Shown here: positions 22,351-34,897 of the stretch, one piece after another | Position numbering within the stretch: the first letter of the stretch is position 1 | How the letters are laid out: every line of letters begins with the position of its first letter | DNA from: Posidonia oceanica | Taxonomy: Eukaryota; Streptophyta; Magnoliopsida; Alismatales; Posidoniaceae | Direction: 5' to 3' | DNA: 64,000 bases | Assembly: GCA_037176725.1 (NCBI GenBank) | Contig: JAZBRS010000020.1 | Span: forward strand, 95,746,501-95,810,500 | Translations under genes and position numbers: made by a program | Notes under the pieces: model-generated | The model's input: the letters and a program-made list of their open reading frames with translations, nothing else | Told to the model about the DNA's origin: nothing | The model's database searches: none

Positions 22351-24548
22351 TGTAGACACCCTATTTTGCAGTCACTTGTCGGTGGACTCCTCCGTAGGAA
22401 TGTGCTCGGTCTCGGTGGACCAAACCCACATCCCAAACCTACTTTCCAAACCTTACCCACCTACCCAACACCTTAAAACCCACCTAAACCCTATGCTAGT
22501 CCAGAACCCAAAGCCCAAAAGCCCATGGATGGCCCAAGAGTTCAAGGGAACAGGCTCAGCATCTAACCAGTGGACTCTGACATGGTCCTAGCGCATCTAG
22601 CTAGAATCACCTTATGGCGCAACTAGTTAGCGACACTAGCCAGCGGTATCACTTGGCGTAGCATTGTAGCGCACTTAACCGGTGCGATGCCCTGTGTCAG
22701 ATTAAAACTCAGTAAGGATTCAGTGGTCTGTCCACCCGATGGACCACTTGAATCTCCTCGCTCATTGGCTGGCACAGATCTGAGCATGCACCCTACTATT
22801 CCCTGACCATCCTACCATCCATCCCAAAACTAATTCCCATCAAATCCACTTCACTTAAATCCAAGCCATGCAATTGAATTCCATTTTCTATCAACGACAC
22901 CCATGCAACCCGCCAGGCTATAAAACAATAACCACACTCTCATTTGCAACCCCCCGGTTGGCCTCTTGGTTGATCCTCCCTGGCATTCTTCCTGAGCTCT
23001 CACCTCCTAGCACCCTTGCTCCCCTGAATTCTCCAGTTCCGGTGAGCCACCCACTGTCCGAACATCCACTCCGAGAGCCACCTATCGAGAGCCTTCACGC
23101 TCCACTCCTCCTCCATACTAGACCCTTCCTAAGTGAGAGAGAGAGAGCCCTGAGGGACTCACATCACAATCAACAGCCACCAGCCCACAACAACCCAACG
23201 CCGCGTCCATTCACCCACCACAACGACATCGACACCTCTGCGCAACCACCACAAGCCACCACACTGGGAGAGCATCGTTTGAGCTTTCCTCAGGTAAGCC
23301 ACGCCTCCCGTAGCACAATGTAGCCTTAATTATGCCTCCTGGATGTCTTTTGGATACCATTTTTGCATCGTCTCTCCTTGGTTTTCATCATCGACATCCA
23401 TTTGCATCTGAGATGGGTTCATGGTTTCGAGCTCGGCCCGAGGCCAATGAGCTTGAATGGTTCTCATGCCCACATTCTTGCATCATCTCCTGAATCCTCC
23501 ATGATGTAACATTGATCTCCCTGGCTATATACATGGCCGACCATCCATCCCATGATGGACGGAGTCGGCGTCCTTGAGTGGTGAAGGGAGACACCCCATG
23601 TTTTGCTTTTCACCATGCATTGCATCCTCGGTGACCCTCTAGTCTTCCTCTGCCTCCATTGTAAGTTGCAACTGCACTTTGAGGGTTGTCGGCCTCGTCC
23701 ATGGCCGCCAGAACCCAACATTTCCCACATCACGCAAGGAAGGTAGGAAGGACAAATCATGCATTGGCATTTCAGTTTCTATGCTTTGTTTTGTTCCCTG
23801 AGATGCCTTATAGCTTCACCGACCTATTCTTGCCTTGTTTCGATTGTTTTCAATTTGTAATTGTGCAAGGAAGTTCCCTGTCTGTCTGTAAAATCTGGTG
23901 AGCGACTTCTTAGCGTACAGATCTGGTGAACCTTAATGGCGACCAAACTTAGCATACGTCCCTACCAGACAGTACCGACGTGTAGATTCGACACGAGAAA
24001 CGCAGATCAGACTCCAGACATTTGAATAGAGCTCTTGTTTCTCTACTTGTTTATGCTTATCAGTGATTGTTACCTCTAGATTTGATTCAGACTGCATGTT
24101 TTGAACATCTTGGCATGGCATTTTGCATATTGCTCTTTGAGCATACATCAATTTGGCATTTAATTGCCTATATTTGCCACACAGAGCGGATTGGCCTAGA
24201 AAGACTGACTCATTCGGGTCCATTGGGGGTACCTAATACCTTTCCCATGCATAACAGGAGTCCTTGCCCTTTCTCTGGCCCGCAATGACCTTGTGTTGCA
24301 TCCATTCGGGACGGATTAGCATGTTTTCAAATCGCATTGTTTATTTGCACGTTTCCTGCATTCGGTTTTCCTCGTCTTTTGGTTTCCAAATAGACTAGAT
24401 GGCAACTCCATTTCTTTTCTTTATCTTTTCCCTTCACTTTTGCCTTCTAGTGTTTTCCTCGAGTCGAGTCTTCCTCAGATGCACCGCTTTGCCGTGACCA
24501 ATCACCCTTTTTCTCGAGGCCCTCGGTCGGCCACGACACTTGGTCACA
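22351..24548 (+). mobile_element. 5' LTR (2.2 kb) of plus-strand Tat/Ogre-type element A
   Basis: Starts TGTAGACACCCTATTTTGCA and ends TTGGTCACA, followed by GGAAG and the PBS. It contains the conserved block (about 24220-24285) and the PBS-like motif (about 24401). Its end is close in sequence to the LTR at 19110, so these two are near relatives. No coding domains. Confidence 0.85.
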
Positions 24549-24553
24549 GGAAG

Positions 24554-24571
24554 TGGCGACTCTGTTGGGGA
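24554..24571 (+). other. Primer-binding site of element A
   Basis: TGGCGACTCTGTTGGGGA, two or three changes from the tRNA-Arg complement. It fixes the LTR/internal boundary and the element's plus orientation. Confidence 0.75.
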
Positions 24572-25670
24572 CCACAGACTCTGGCTTTTGATTTCCGCCT
24601 TTCCGCTTGTGTGGCTTTGTTTGTCCGCTTCGCTCATGCATGCCTTTACACCTTGCTTGTTGCAATAATCCAAGCCTTTTGCTTGGTGGTTGTCTGATTT
24701 TACACATACATGCTATGACACCACACATGCACATGCCATGCTATATATGCCTTTTGATGTGTCGTATGCCTTCAATTTTCACAAATCATGATACCACAAC
24801 ACAAGAGCATGCCATGCACATGCCTTTTGAAGTGATGTGTGTTGTTTGTATGCCATATTTAGGTGTTTTCTTCCCTTTTTACATTAATCCTAAGGACAGT
24901 TAGAGATGTGTTTGCCTCTCCCTTGTGTTTAATCTAAAAATTACAAGCAAAAAGAACACCTAGGCAAGCTAGAGCCATACATACACTTTCATCTCTTTGG
25001 TTAATAAAAAAAATGCAAGTAAAAAACACGAATCATATTTGCATGATTGACCATATAGGAGCATGCATCTTCTTCTCTCCTGAGTCCACCTACTTAGTCT
25101 AAGAAGGATGGGTCTGGTCTCTCATTCTATGGCTTCAGCATGGGACAAGTTGGTCAGTCTGTCCCCCCCTTGTCCGGGGTCGTGTCGATGTTTGTAGAGG
25201 ATACATCTCACTGCTACTGCATGAGTTGAGGCCACCAACACACCACCATTCGCTGCCTGAGCTTAGGCCAGGATTAGGGACGGGACCTACTTTCTATCCT
25301 GTGTTGAAGACCCATGCACCCTTGTGAGACTTCGAAGTAGATGACCTACTAGGACCAACCTAGATTGGTGAGAGAGCGCATACTAGAAAGCATTCATATG
25401 CATATGTGCCATTCATGCCACTGTAACAACATTTGCATTTGTTTTCCTTTTCAGGTTTTAACACCTATTTTGGATGTGTTTTGTTCATTCAGGTCGGTGA
25501 GTGAGCTCCTTTGCTGAAGCTCGAGTTGTTCCTTCACTCACACCTCAGTTGCGACACTCTTCTCGACTATTCTTTCTCTGAGTTAGTTGTCGTTTTTGAC
25601 GATAAATCGTCGTAGGGTTCGTCCTCCTGTTTACTTCCGTAGTCCAATTCGTACTCGCTCACGGTCAGCC
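24572..25670 (+). mobile_element. Leader of element A
   Basis: About 1.1 kb between PBS and gag. It holds repeated CACATGCCATG and TGCCTTTTGA phrases (24720-24850), then a stretch resembling the second leader at 31200-31500 (GAGTCCACC, CAAGTTGGT, GTCGTGTCG, GAGGCCACCAACGCA-like words). Extra ORFs upstream of gag are known in Ogre elements, but I see no convincing one here. Confidence 0.6.
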
Positions 25671-26585
25671 ATGGCCCAGCGTGTCAGTGAGCCTCTACCC
25701 TCCGCTACTTTGGAGGAGGTCTCGGTTTCGGCCCCTCCATCTCTCACTTTGACTTTTACTATTTCCCCTTCTTCCCATGCTTTCCACTTTCAAGTGCATG
25801 GGGATCCCTTGACTACTCTTCGGTGTTGGCAGGCATTCGCCAGCTCAAAGCCTGTCACCGAGTCTGTCACGGTGACTGCCACTCGTGCTCTGAACACTCT
25901 GCTGGCTACCTACCCCTCCCAGGGCCTTGCCACTTTCAACACTCACCATGCTGCAGCATCTTCTATTATAGGTTCCCTGCTTTCTGGACAGTCTGTGTCC
26001 CTGCCACCTCTGGCATTTGGTCCCTTGCTGGACCTGCCCTTTGGTCTTCCCCCCGACGGAACCTTGCCATGCAAGCTCAACACCTGATGGCACTTGCACA
26101 GAAGCTGCAAGGCATGGCTCTGTCTCTCCATCTTACTGTGGTCCCTGTTACTCCTAAGGTCCCTCTGCAACCTGCTCTTGTGTTCCAGGCATATCCCACT
26201 GCACCTCCACCTCTGCCATCACCCTAGCTCTTCACTGCTTCAATGCTGGGGGTGACATCTCTACCTCCTACACTTGCACCCTTCACCGCACAACATTCTA
26301 CTCTACCATCTGGTGGCCAGCCCCTCGGGTTGGTAGGAGCGCAGTATCCACAAAGCCCGTTGCCTGGCACCATACCAGTGCAGCAGCTGCTACTCCCTCA
26401 CTCTACACCTTTCACAGCACAGCATGCCATGTATTCATCCCCTATGCATCAGCAGTTCTAGGCTCCAACATGCATCCCACTCCACTCAGCACCTATGCAC
26501 GGGTATGCCGGCCCTCACGCCGCATCACCAGGCGGCATGATGATGGATCCGGAGGAGTACTTAGGTGCGACCCATTTGGCGTATG
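25671..26585 (+). pseudogene. Truncated gag of element A
   Basis: Starts MAQRVSEPLPSATLEE, matched by MAQHTSEPSSS at 31741 in element C. The first frame runs to 26087, and the protein then continues in other frames through MALAQKLQGMALSLHL, a proline-rich linker and HGYAGPHAASPGGMMMDPEE. It breaks off at THLAYV, exactly where the LTR at 26586 begins. The core capsid-like region present in element C is missing. Frameshifts and stops make it non-functional. The role in intact relatives is the virus-like particle protein. Confidence 0.7.
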
Positions 26586-27810
26586 TGTAGACACCCCGTT
26601 TTGTAGGTACTTGTCGATGGACACCTCTAGAGGAATAGGCTTGGTTGTGGTGAACCAAAACTCCATTTCAAACCCAACAAACCATCCCAAAATCCACCCA
26701 ACACCTAAAACCTATTCAAACCTAGTATGCACTAGAGCCCAAGCCCACTAGTAGCCCATTTCAATTTGGCAAAGGCTCAAGATCCAGCTACTGACCTCTA
26801 ACATAGTCTTAGCGTCTCTAGACAGCGTCAACTGAAGACGTGTACAGGCAACGGCACAAGCTAGAGCCTACTCAAGACGTAGACAAGCGATGCACTAGTT
26901 AGGCGCGCAATGCTGGCGTGATGCCCTATGTCAGATAAAATATGAGTAAGGCTTCTTTAGCCATTCCACCTGTTGCCACACCGAATCCCGACCTCCCATT
27001 GGTTCTTACAGATTTGAGCATACACCTTATGACATCTGGACCATCATGCCCTCACTCCAAAACTCAATTCCCATCAAATCCTACTCACTACAATCCAAAC
27101 TGCCGGTTTGAGTTCGTTTTCAAACGAACGACATCCCTGCCTCCTGCCATCTTATAAAACTGTGTCCATTCTCCACGTCCGAGCCTCTGGTTGATTCTAC
27201 GGTTGCTCACTTGCACTCCAGCCCTTGCCCACTTGCTCTCCTACTCCCTTGTGCCCTTGCTCCTGTTTGAATTCCCGACTCCGGCGAGCCACCCATAGTT
27301 CCGAGCACCTGGTACACCGAGCCACCCCTCCCAGTCCAAAACCTACACCCCGTCTCGGCCACAGTCTTTCCCTGAGTGAGACTGAGTGTCCCAAGCCCTG
27401 CATCCAGCAGCCCGCACCTCACCGTCCATCCAGCCGCGACCGACGTCAACACTCCCAAGCAGCCACTGCAAGTCACCGCACCAGCAAAGCACGTGCCGAC
27501 TCTCCCGTAGGTGAGCACATTCATCCCTTAGCATAGTGTAGCCTATCTATGCCCTATGGTTGCCATTTCGTATTGTTTTTGCATCGCCATTTTTCGATTT
27601 TGTTTTTTTTACCGTCAGCATTCGTCGCATTCCAAGATACGTCCGAGGCTTCGAGCTTGGCCAAAGGCTGGTGAGCTCGAACCAAACGCAACCCCACATT
27701 TGCTATCTTCCCCGAACCCATGACGCTCGTCCTGACGGTTCCTGTGGCCGCAACGACAGCCGAGCACCTCTGCCATGGTGGATGAAATCGGCGAGCAACA
27801 GCGGTGAGGG
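26586..27810 (+). mobile_element. LTR of plus-strand element B, truncated
   Basis: Starts TGTAGACACCCCGTTTTGTA inside the gag of element A. It reads through U3 (AACCCAACAAACC, CTTATAAAACTGTG at about 27150, a possible TATA box) and a GC-rich part, and is cut at 27810 by the next LTR. Neither its conserved block nor its 3' end is present, so the rest was displaced by element C or lost. Confidence 0.75.
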
Positions 27811-30574
27811 TGTAGACACCCCATTTTGACACCTGGCAATAGATTAAACTTGAAGGAATGAGCTCAGAAGCGGTGGATTCAAACCTTCCACCAAAACCCC
27901 CAAAACTCCACTTTCAACCCTAAACCTACTCAAAACCTACCAAACTAAACCCTAACCTAAGCCCAAAACCCATTAGTGGCTTAAGGACAAGGCAGTGGGC
28001 CTGGATTTCACTATTCAGGCCCAGTCCACTGAGTTGCACGTTCTATCGCCACATGGAGCGGCGACCAGACCTATTGCCACTGTAAGCGGCGACTGGGTTT
28101 GGCGCCACACCAACTGGTGATTTTCTGCAACTCAGACCACCACTTGAACTTTCCCGTGTGGCCGTTGCCGACCGTCGACCACCGTCCTCTCCCTGTCAGA
28201 CACGTCCCCTCGCCACTTACTCCCGCACTACCTCCACGTGCTACATGGCAAGGCCCACTTACTTCTTGGCACAGCGTCCACTCCTCGCCGACAGTCTTCC
28301 CGCTCACTCCACAATCACTGACCGGCCGACCTGCAACTCTGCAACTGACGACCTTCGCCGTCCTTCACCTGCACCACTTACTTCCTCGACTACCAAACCT
28401 TCTCACAACCCCTCACTGCCACCCTCCTGCCATCCATTGGTCTTGCCAGAGCCAATAGGTGGAGAGGAGAACCCAATTGCGACCGGCGATCACATTTCCA
28501 TCCTCCTCCCTTGCCGCTCGAACCAGAGCAAGTAGAGGCGATCCAATAGCATTCTCCAGCTCTTCAACCTTCACCCTGACCTTTCACACTTCGCTTTAGC
28601 CTCCCAGAGCCACTGCCAAGCCTCGCCGTGCCCTCACTGTTCACCGGAACCCATCGCCGGCGATGCGTCTCGTGCCTTCCAATTCACTTCACACAGCAAC
28701 CACTGCTCGTTACACACTCCTAGCAATCCCCACACATTCCTCGCATCCCGTCCAACACTCCCGCGGTTTCAAACCACCGCGAACAACCTCGCAACCGCCG
28801 CGCAACCGAGCTTGCCGCCCCTCCTTGCCGCCGCCAGCCAACATCGGCCATAAGCCACATCGTGGCACCAAACGTCGCCAAACTCCATGCACACCTCCGC
28901 CGGATCACCACGAACTCAGCCCAATCAACCTGAGCACCCGCTGCAGCCTCCAATGCCATAGCGACCTCCACGCCGGTGCACTCCAGTGAGCTAGGTCAGG
29001 GAGCACAACCGTTCACCCCCGCAGGTGAGTAACGCCTCCATTAGCTTCGCAACACTCCGTGCATGCTTCCTATCTGTTTACCTTTATTTTATCATGCCTC
29101 AACTACCGTGTTTAGCCTTCTTCTCCGACACCAGAGGACTGCTAGGTTAGGCACTGCCGTAAGCAACGACTAACCTGCACCTTCGACTGCTGGCTGGCCG
29201 GACTTTGGGCCGCAGCTCCAGCCAACGCAAAGCTCCTTTTTATCTGATTTTTTGCATGCTTGTGTTGCTGAATGTTTACTCTACATGTTTGCATAGTTAG
29301 ATCTTCAATTAGCTTTGCCATGGGTTCCTGATTTGGTCCCAAACTTGGCTGTTTGGAACACTTGACTTGCAGTGTTGTCGCCGCTAACACCAGCGACTCA
29401 CCTGCAACTCTTGGCCGTTCCTCCGGCCAAACTTTGGACCGTCGTATCTTGCGACCTAGGCATCCATTTTACTTGCTATTTGCATGTTTATAATCCTGAA
29501 TATGCCATCTACATGTTCCTGCATTTAGTTTGCCATTTTGCATCCATTAGCTAGCTTGATTTCGGTCATGAAGTCTGCTATCTGAATAGCACTGTACATG
29601 CCTATGTCACTGCTTGTACAGGCGACATGATCAGGCACTGCTCACACCAGCGACTGAGGTCGTTGCTGCTCTGACAGGCGCCATGTACCTCACCAATCTC
29701 ACTGGCAACATGCACTGTCGCCGCTCAGGGCAGCGACCATGGCCACAGTCCAGACAGTGGCTGAGCCACCCTTGTTTGTCGCTTCGCGCCTTGTTTATTC
29801 CGCTCGCTTGTTTACTGATTTGCTTCCCGAGCTTGTTTATCATCGCTTTGCAACATTTTCGCTTTGATTTACTCTTCTGGCACGTTTTACAAAGTCTGCA
29901 TCTTTTACAAATGCATCTCGTATGTCGCGTCTCATTGCACGATCTTATTCGCTGTTTGGTTTTTCGCCTGCATTGCATTAGGGCGATGATGCTTACTGTC
30001 TGGAGTTCTTATGAACCAGGGCACGCTCGGTTCAGAACACTAGCAGCGCTGCTGAGCACATAGGTTGCATGTTTAATTTCCATCATACATCTTAGCATCC
30101 TGAGCATGTAATTAAGCATTCGTTAGGCATTCATAGTATCCCTCGTCCCTCAGGCGTACAGTAAAGGCAAGCAATTGTCGACATTCTTGCATATGCAAGC
30201 AAGAAGCCTAGAAAGATCGACTCCGGACGTATCGGGGGTGCCTAACACTTTCCCTGTGTGTAACAGGAGTCCTTACCCTTTCTCTTGGCACGTAATGACC
30301 ATTATGCCCTCATCCTAGGCACGAGTCATATCTTTGCATTGTATTGCACCTATTTGCATGTTTTCATGCATTTCCCTCGATTTTCCTTGTCTCCTGATTT
30401 AATAGACTAGGTGGCAACTCCGAATTTGCTTTATCTTTGTTTTTCCTCCTTTTTTCGGTGTTTTCGAGTCGAGTTTCCTTCCTTGGATCCACCCGCTCAT
30501 AGTGGCCTATTATCGGTCGGTGTACGCGAGCTTTGGCATCGTGCATGGACGCGCTGATTTTCAGGGTTACTACA
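27811..30574 (+). mobile_element. 5' LTR (2.8 kb) of plus-strand Tat/Ogre-type element C
   Basis: Starts TGTAGACACCCCATTTTGAC and ends GGGTTACTACA, one base before the PBS. Near the start are AAACCTACTC and AAACCCTAACC telo-box-like words (27917-27970). The GC-rich middle (28020-29000) opens frames on both strands without domains. The conserved block is at 30229-30290 and the PBS-like motif at about 30411. GAGGG is the expected left TSD. Confidence 0.85.
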
Positions 30575-30575
30575 G

Positions 30576-30593
30576 TGGCGACTCCGCTAGGGA
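30576..30593 (+). other. Primer-binding site of element C
   Basis: TGGCGACTCCGCTAGGGA, one change from the tRNA-Arg complement, separated from the LTR end TACA by a single G. Confidence 0.8.
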
Positions 30594-31740
30594 TTCTAGA
30601 CTCCAGCTTTTGTTTTGGCTTTCTCGCCCACTTGGATTTTGCATTTTGCTTGCCTTATGCCTGTTTCCATGCCTTGTTTGCTCGCTTGCCTGCCTTTACA
30701 TGCTTTACTACTTACTCTGTCCTTACTTACTTTATTTGCTTGCTTATCCTTGCTTTATTTCTTACATTATGCATGCTTAAATACTTGCTTGGCGCAATAA
30801 TACATGCTTTTTGGGTGGTAAATGCTTTTTTTTGCACAATTGCTATGCCACCACACATGCACATGCTATGTATTCTTGCCTTTTGATATGATAAGTGCTT
30901 TCTTTTCACCATCATGTCCACAACACTAGCACATGCCATGCACATGCCTTTTGCCTTGTTGTGTGATTGCTTGCATGCCATGACTTTCTATTTCTTTACC
31001 CCTCATGCTTTTGCCATGCCTAGGATATTAGAAACATACTTGCTCCACTTTCGCTTATTTTAAAGCTACAATAAAGCCAAGCAATAACATCTAAGCACAA
31101 CTAGAGCCAAAACTTACAATTTTCCCCTTTGGCTAAATAAAATGCAAGTAAAACACTTTAAAGCATATTCGCATGATTGATCATTTTAGAAAGCATGCAT
31201 TCTCTCCTCTGAGTCCACCCACAGTCTGCGAAGGATAGTCCCGATTGCTTATTCCATTACTTTGGTGTGGCACAAGTTGGTTGGTTTATCCCCCTTTGTC
31301 TCGGGTCGTGTCGGTATTAGTGGAGGGTACAGCCCACGCTTTGGCTGGGATGAGGCCACCAACGCATCACTCTGTTACTACCTGAGCTCTGGCCAGGATT
31401 TAGACGGGGAGCCTACTTTTTCTGACCTTGAGTCTGTCAATAAACCCATACCCATGAGTGAGTCCGAGTAGGTCATCTACTCAGGACATGCATGGTGAGA
31501 GGAATAGGGCATTCATTTTGCACGTGTGCCATTCATGACACCCTTAATAACTTATTTTTTCATCCATCCTCTGATACCTTTGTTATTTTCACAGGTAGGT
31601 GCAGGATCTGCTGCCAGGGCCTCAAGCGCCCCTCCTCTCTGTCTCTGAGCTATCTGTTGCCTCCGACAAAAGCTCTCCTTAGGTCTTGTGTCTCAGCTCT
31701 CAACCGCAGACCCCTTTTGCACTCACTCACTGTCCGTTAT
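30594..31740 (+). mobile_element. Leader of element C
   Basis: T-rich sequence with repeated TGCTTGCC and CACATGCCATG words, then a segment shared with the leader of element A (GAGTCCACCCACAGTC at about 31210, GTCGTGTCG at about 31307). A hydrophobic frame of 117 codons (30533-30886) is a by-product of T-richness and has no counterpart domain. Confidence 0.6.
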
Positions 31741-34241
31741 GGCCCAACATACCAGCGAGCCTTCTTCCTCTTTGGCATCGAAGGAGATACAGCTTCGGTC
31801 TCTCCTTCCCTTGCTTTGACGTCTGCCATCTCTTCACCTCTTTTGGTGTAGGAGACTTCTCAGCCCCTTTATCTGGAACAAGGGTCGACCCCAGTCGACC
31901 TGGAGCTTGTCACCATGTCAACCGCGGTGACCACCACTCAGGCTCCAAGAGCGTCGCCTTCGGTTCCATCCCAAGGCCTTCCCACCTCGGGAATCTAGCC
32001 TTCTGCGGCTGCCCCTTGTATAGGATCTTCCTGTTTTGCCCTTTCTATCTCCGTGCCCTCTTTGGTAGTTGATCTTTTTCATTCCGACCTGTCGGTCGAT
32101 GAGTCCCTCGCCTCGCGAGCACGACACCTCATGCTAAGGCCGAGAGGTTGTAAGGCATGGCTTTTGCTCTCGACCTGACTGTGGCCCAACCTTTTTGCCC
32201 GACCCATGAGGTTCCAGTGCAGCCCACACTAGCTCTACAAGCTCACCACACTGCACTTCCGCCCTTGCCATCGTCCCAGCTCCTCACAGCTCTGGCGACG
32301 TCGGCATTTTATCTGCCTCCTGCATATACACAGCACCATTCATTGCATGCAACTCCATTACTTGGTGGCCAGTCTCCTAGATCGACATGAGCACAGCACC
32401 CTTTAGGACCGTTGCTCGGGATCGTGCCGATGCCACAGGTGCTGCTCCCCCACACTACACCTTACATTACACAGCATAATATCTATATATCCCCCTTGCA
32501 TCAGGTTCAGACCCCCACATGCATCCCACGACACTACTCACCATCGCACGGGTATGCTGGCCCTCACGCCTCGACACCAGGGGGTGTGATGGTGGATCCA
32601 GAGGAGCGCTTTCGTGCAACCCATACAGCATACGTGGCAGCTACCTTAGCTACACTAGTCTCGACAGCAGCGACTTCTGGCACCCTTCCCTCCAGGATCG
32701 GTGACCTAGAAAGAGCAATTCGTCAATTGCAAGGCACGGACCGCCAGTCCTACCAATTCCGGGACCTCTGCTACTTCCTAGAGGCCACACTCACTTTGAA
32801 ATTCCACATCTCGGAATTCAAAAAGTACAATGGTAGAGGCTGCCCCAACTCGCATCTGAAGGCATACTGCGGGGACCTTACTCAGCTTCAGGCTGACGAA
32901 AGGCTCCTAATCCGCCTGTTCCAGAAAAGTGTGACCAGCCCCGCGCTCAAGTGGTTCACTTCCCTTGACATGGCCGCAATTCAAACTTGGAAGGATCTTT
33001 CCCAGGCTTTCCTTGAGTAGTATTCTTTCAACCTCGACTTGATCCCAAAGAGAGAGGATCTTGTCGCCATCCAGTAGAGGCCCCAAGAGCCATTTGGGGA
33101 GTATGTCGGTCGCTGGTGTTCCATAGCCGCCCAGATCAAAGGTAGACCCTCCGACGAGGAGTTTATCAATATGATCATCAAGGGGACGCAGCCAGCGACT
33201 GGGACCCTGCTATCCATCTAACCAGTCACTAGTTTTGCATCACTGGTTAGAGCTGGCGCCCGCGTGGAGAGCTCACTACGAAGTGGGCATTTCCCCGTAC
33301 TTTCTGCATTAGCTAGGTAGGCCAGCACCTCCAGTCGCCGCAACAACGACAACAACAACAACAACTCCGCTTCCGGCTACTCCAAACAGCACACCGTCGT
33401 GTATGTCGATTCTCTCGTAGAGCCTGCCTATGCAGAGAGTCAACTAGACTCTACTTCGCTAGATCTTGCACTTAGCTCTACACCCACTACACACACTGCC
33501 ACCATCGAGCTAGTGCATCATGTTGCACAAGCTCGGCAAGGATTCCAACCAAAGCAAAGATGACCTTGTCGTGTCGAGTGTGGTTACATGCCTCTGGCTG
33601 AACCACTGAGTGTCATCTTCCCCCAGGTTGAGTCACTTCTGAGGCTCCCGACTGTTCGTCTGTCACTGAATCCCCCTCCGCGGTGGCATAACACGGATCA
33701 GTTCTGCAGTTTCCATTAGGCCACGGGGCACTCGACGGATGATTGCCTCACTTTACGGGATGCCGTTCAGCACCTGATCGATCGAAAGATCATCAGCATT
33801 GACGCGGAGGAGGCAGCACCTACACATACACCTGCACCTGCACAAGCACACCTTAGTGTAGCCGGCCCTTCCTCTTCCGAGCCTGCAGGCTTCGAAGATG
33901 TCGGAACCTCGGGGGTCTTCTCCCTCACTCCAGTCTTCTCTAAGTCTAGCTCTGCCCCAATGGATCCTTCTAATACCATCAGCACAATCTCCTGTGCCCA
34001 CCTTTCCTATCTCGTCCGAGTGATGCTCGAAGATGCAGTGGCAGCGTCAACAGCAAGCCCGATCGCAACGCCATCCAGGTCAATATCTCCCCCAACCTTG
34101 GTAGCTCCAGTGCTCCATGCACTGCCATCAGCAACTCCAGCAGCCCAGTGCTCCCCACACTACCGAAAGCAGACCTCGCCGATAGCATTAGCAGCGTAGG
34201 AGCTGACCCAGCACCTCCCTCCCAAGGTTGCTGACAAGTAA
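31741..34241 (+). pseudogene. Ty3/gypsy gag of element C (nearly full length, broken)
   Basis: Starts MAQHTSEPSSS. After frameshifts it contains MAFALDLTV (32157), proline-rich sequence and GYAGPHASTPGGVMVDPEE. A Retrotrans_gag-type core follows (about 32690-33200): FHISEFKKYNGRGCPNSH, LFQKSVTSPALKWF, WKDLSQAF, PKREDLVAI, FGEYVGRWC. A poly-Asn stretch (about 33340) precedes a CCHC-like knuckle, CSFH-x6-GH-x4-C (about 33700), and LRDAVQHLIDRKII. The frame ends KVADK-stop at 34239. At least five in-frame stops interrupt it, mostly TAG. In a live element this forms the particle. Confidence 0.8.
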
Positions 34242-34243
34242 GT
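34238..34243 (+). promoter_or_regulatory. Candidate splice donor GTAAGT overlapping the gag stop
   Basis: The gag stop codon TAA (34239-34241) lies inside GTAAGT. Splicing here would remove the stop from the mRNA and allow a gag-pol product. Ogre elements are known to have an intron between gag and pol. The acceptor is not visible because the downstream pol has been lost. Confidence 0.4.
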
Positions 34244-34880
34244 CCCTCTGACCTCTCTTTTGATTTCTGCACCGTCTTTTCTTTTCTTTTCGTTTTGTTT
34301 TTGCGTTTTCTCGTCTTGTCAGAAAACCATAAAAAAGAAAACAAAACATAAAATCAACAAAACCTAAAAACATGCATTTCTTTTTTCTTGCACTGGGCTG
34401 GTAGCCCTAACTGCTCGGTTGACATCTGTTAAAATGTCACACCAGGCTGGCAGCCTTAACTGCTCGGATGACACCCATTAAAATGTCACCCCAGGCTGAT
34501 ACTCCTAACTATCCGGCAATGGGTTCATCAACTCATCACCGGGCTGGCAGCCCTAACTGCTCTGCGATAGGTCCATCAACTTATCATCCTACACATGCAT
34601 ATCCCTCCCTGCACATGCATTTTCATTTTTTGCATGTACATATCATTTTTTGCATCCTATAAAAGACAAAAGCACCAAGAAAAAAAAACACAACAAAAAT
34701 ATGTTTTCACCTCTCTGCTAGTTTTCTCTTTTTATGTTTCCTTAAACCCAAAAACCATAAAAATACAAAACTAATGCAAGAACCCAAAAATATGTTTGTC
34801 CCTTCCTCTTCTAAAATATACAAAACCCACAAACATTTGCATAATCTGAAACCCGGCTTCGGACAAACGAGCAGCGCTGA
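34242..34880 (+). mobile_element. Region after gag in element C (possible intron)
   Basis: Non-coding, with pyrimidine-rich sequence after the candidate donor, AAAACATAAAATC-like A-rich stretches and the four-copy repeat at 34395-34590. Homology switches strand near 34880, where the minus-strand protease begins. No pol of element C is visible here. Confidence 0.5.
34395..34590. repeat. About 49-bp tandem repeat, four diverged copies
   Basis: Units start GGGCTGGTAGCCCTAACTG (about 34395), GGCTGGCAGCCTTAACTG (about 34445), GGCTGATACTCCTAACTA (about 34494) and GGCTGGCAGCCCTAACTG (about 34542). Each can form a small hairpin (GGCTGGCAGCC). It lies in the non-coding linker after gag. Confidence 0.75.
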
Positions 34881-34897
34881 GAGAATGTCAAGCATTG

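Noticed and set aside
25587..26087. 166-codon ORF as a separate extra ORF upstream of gag
   Set aside because: MAQRVSEP and the following sequence align with the start of the second gag at 31741 and continue in other frames into gag, so it is the broken N-terminus of gag.
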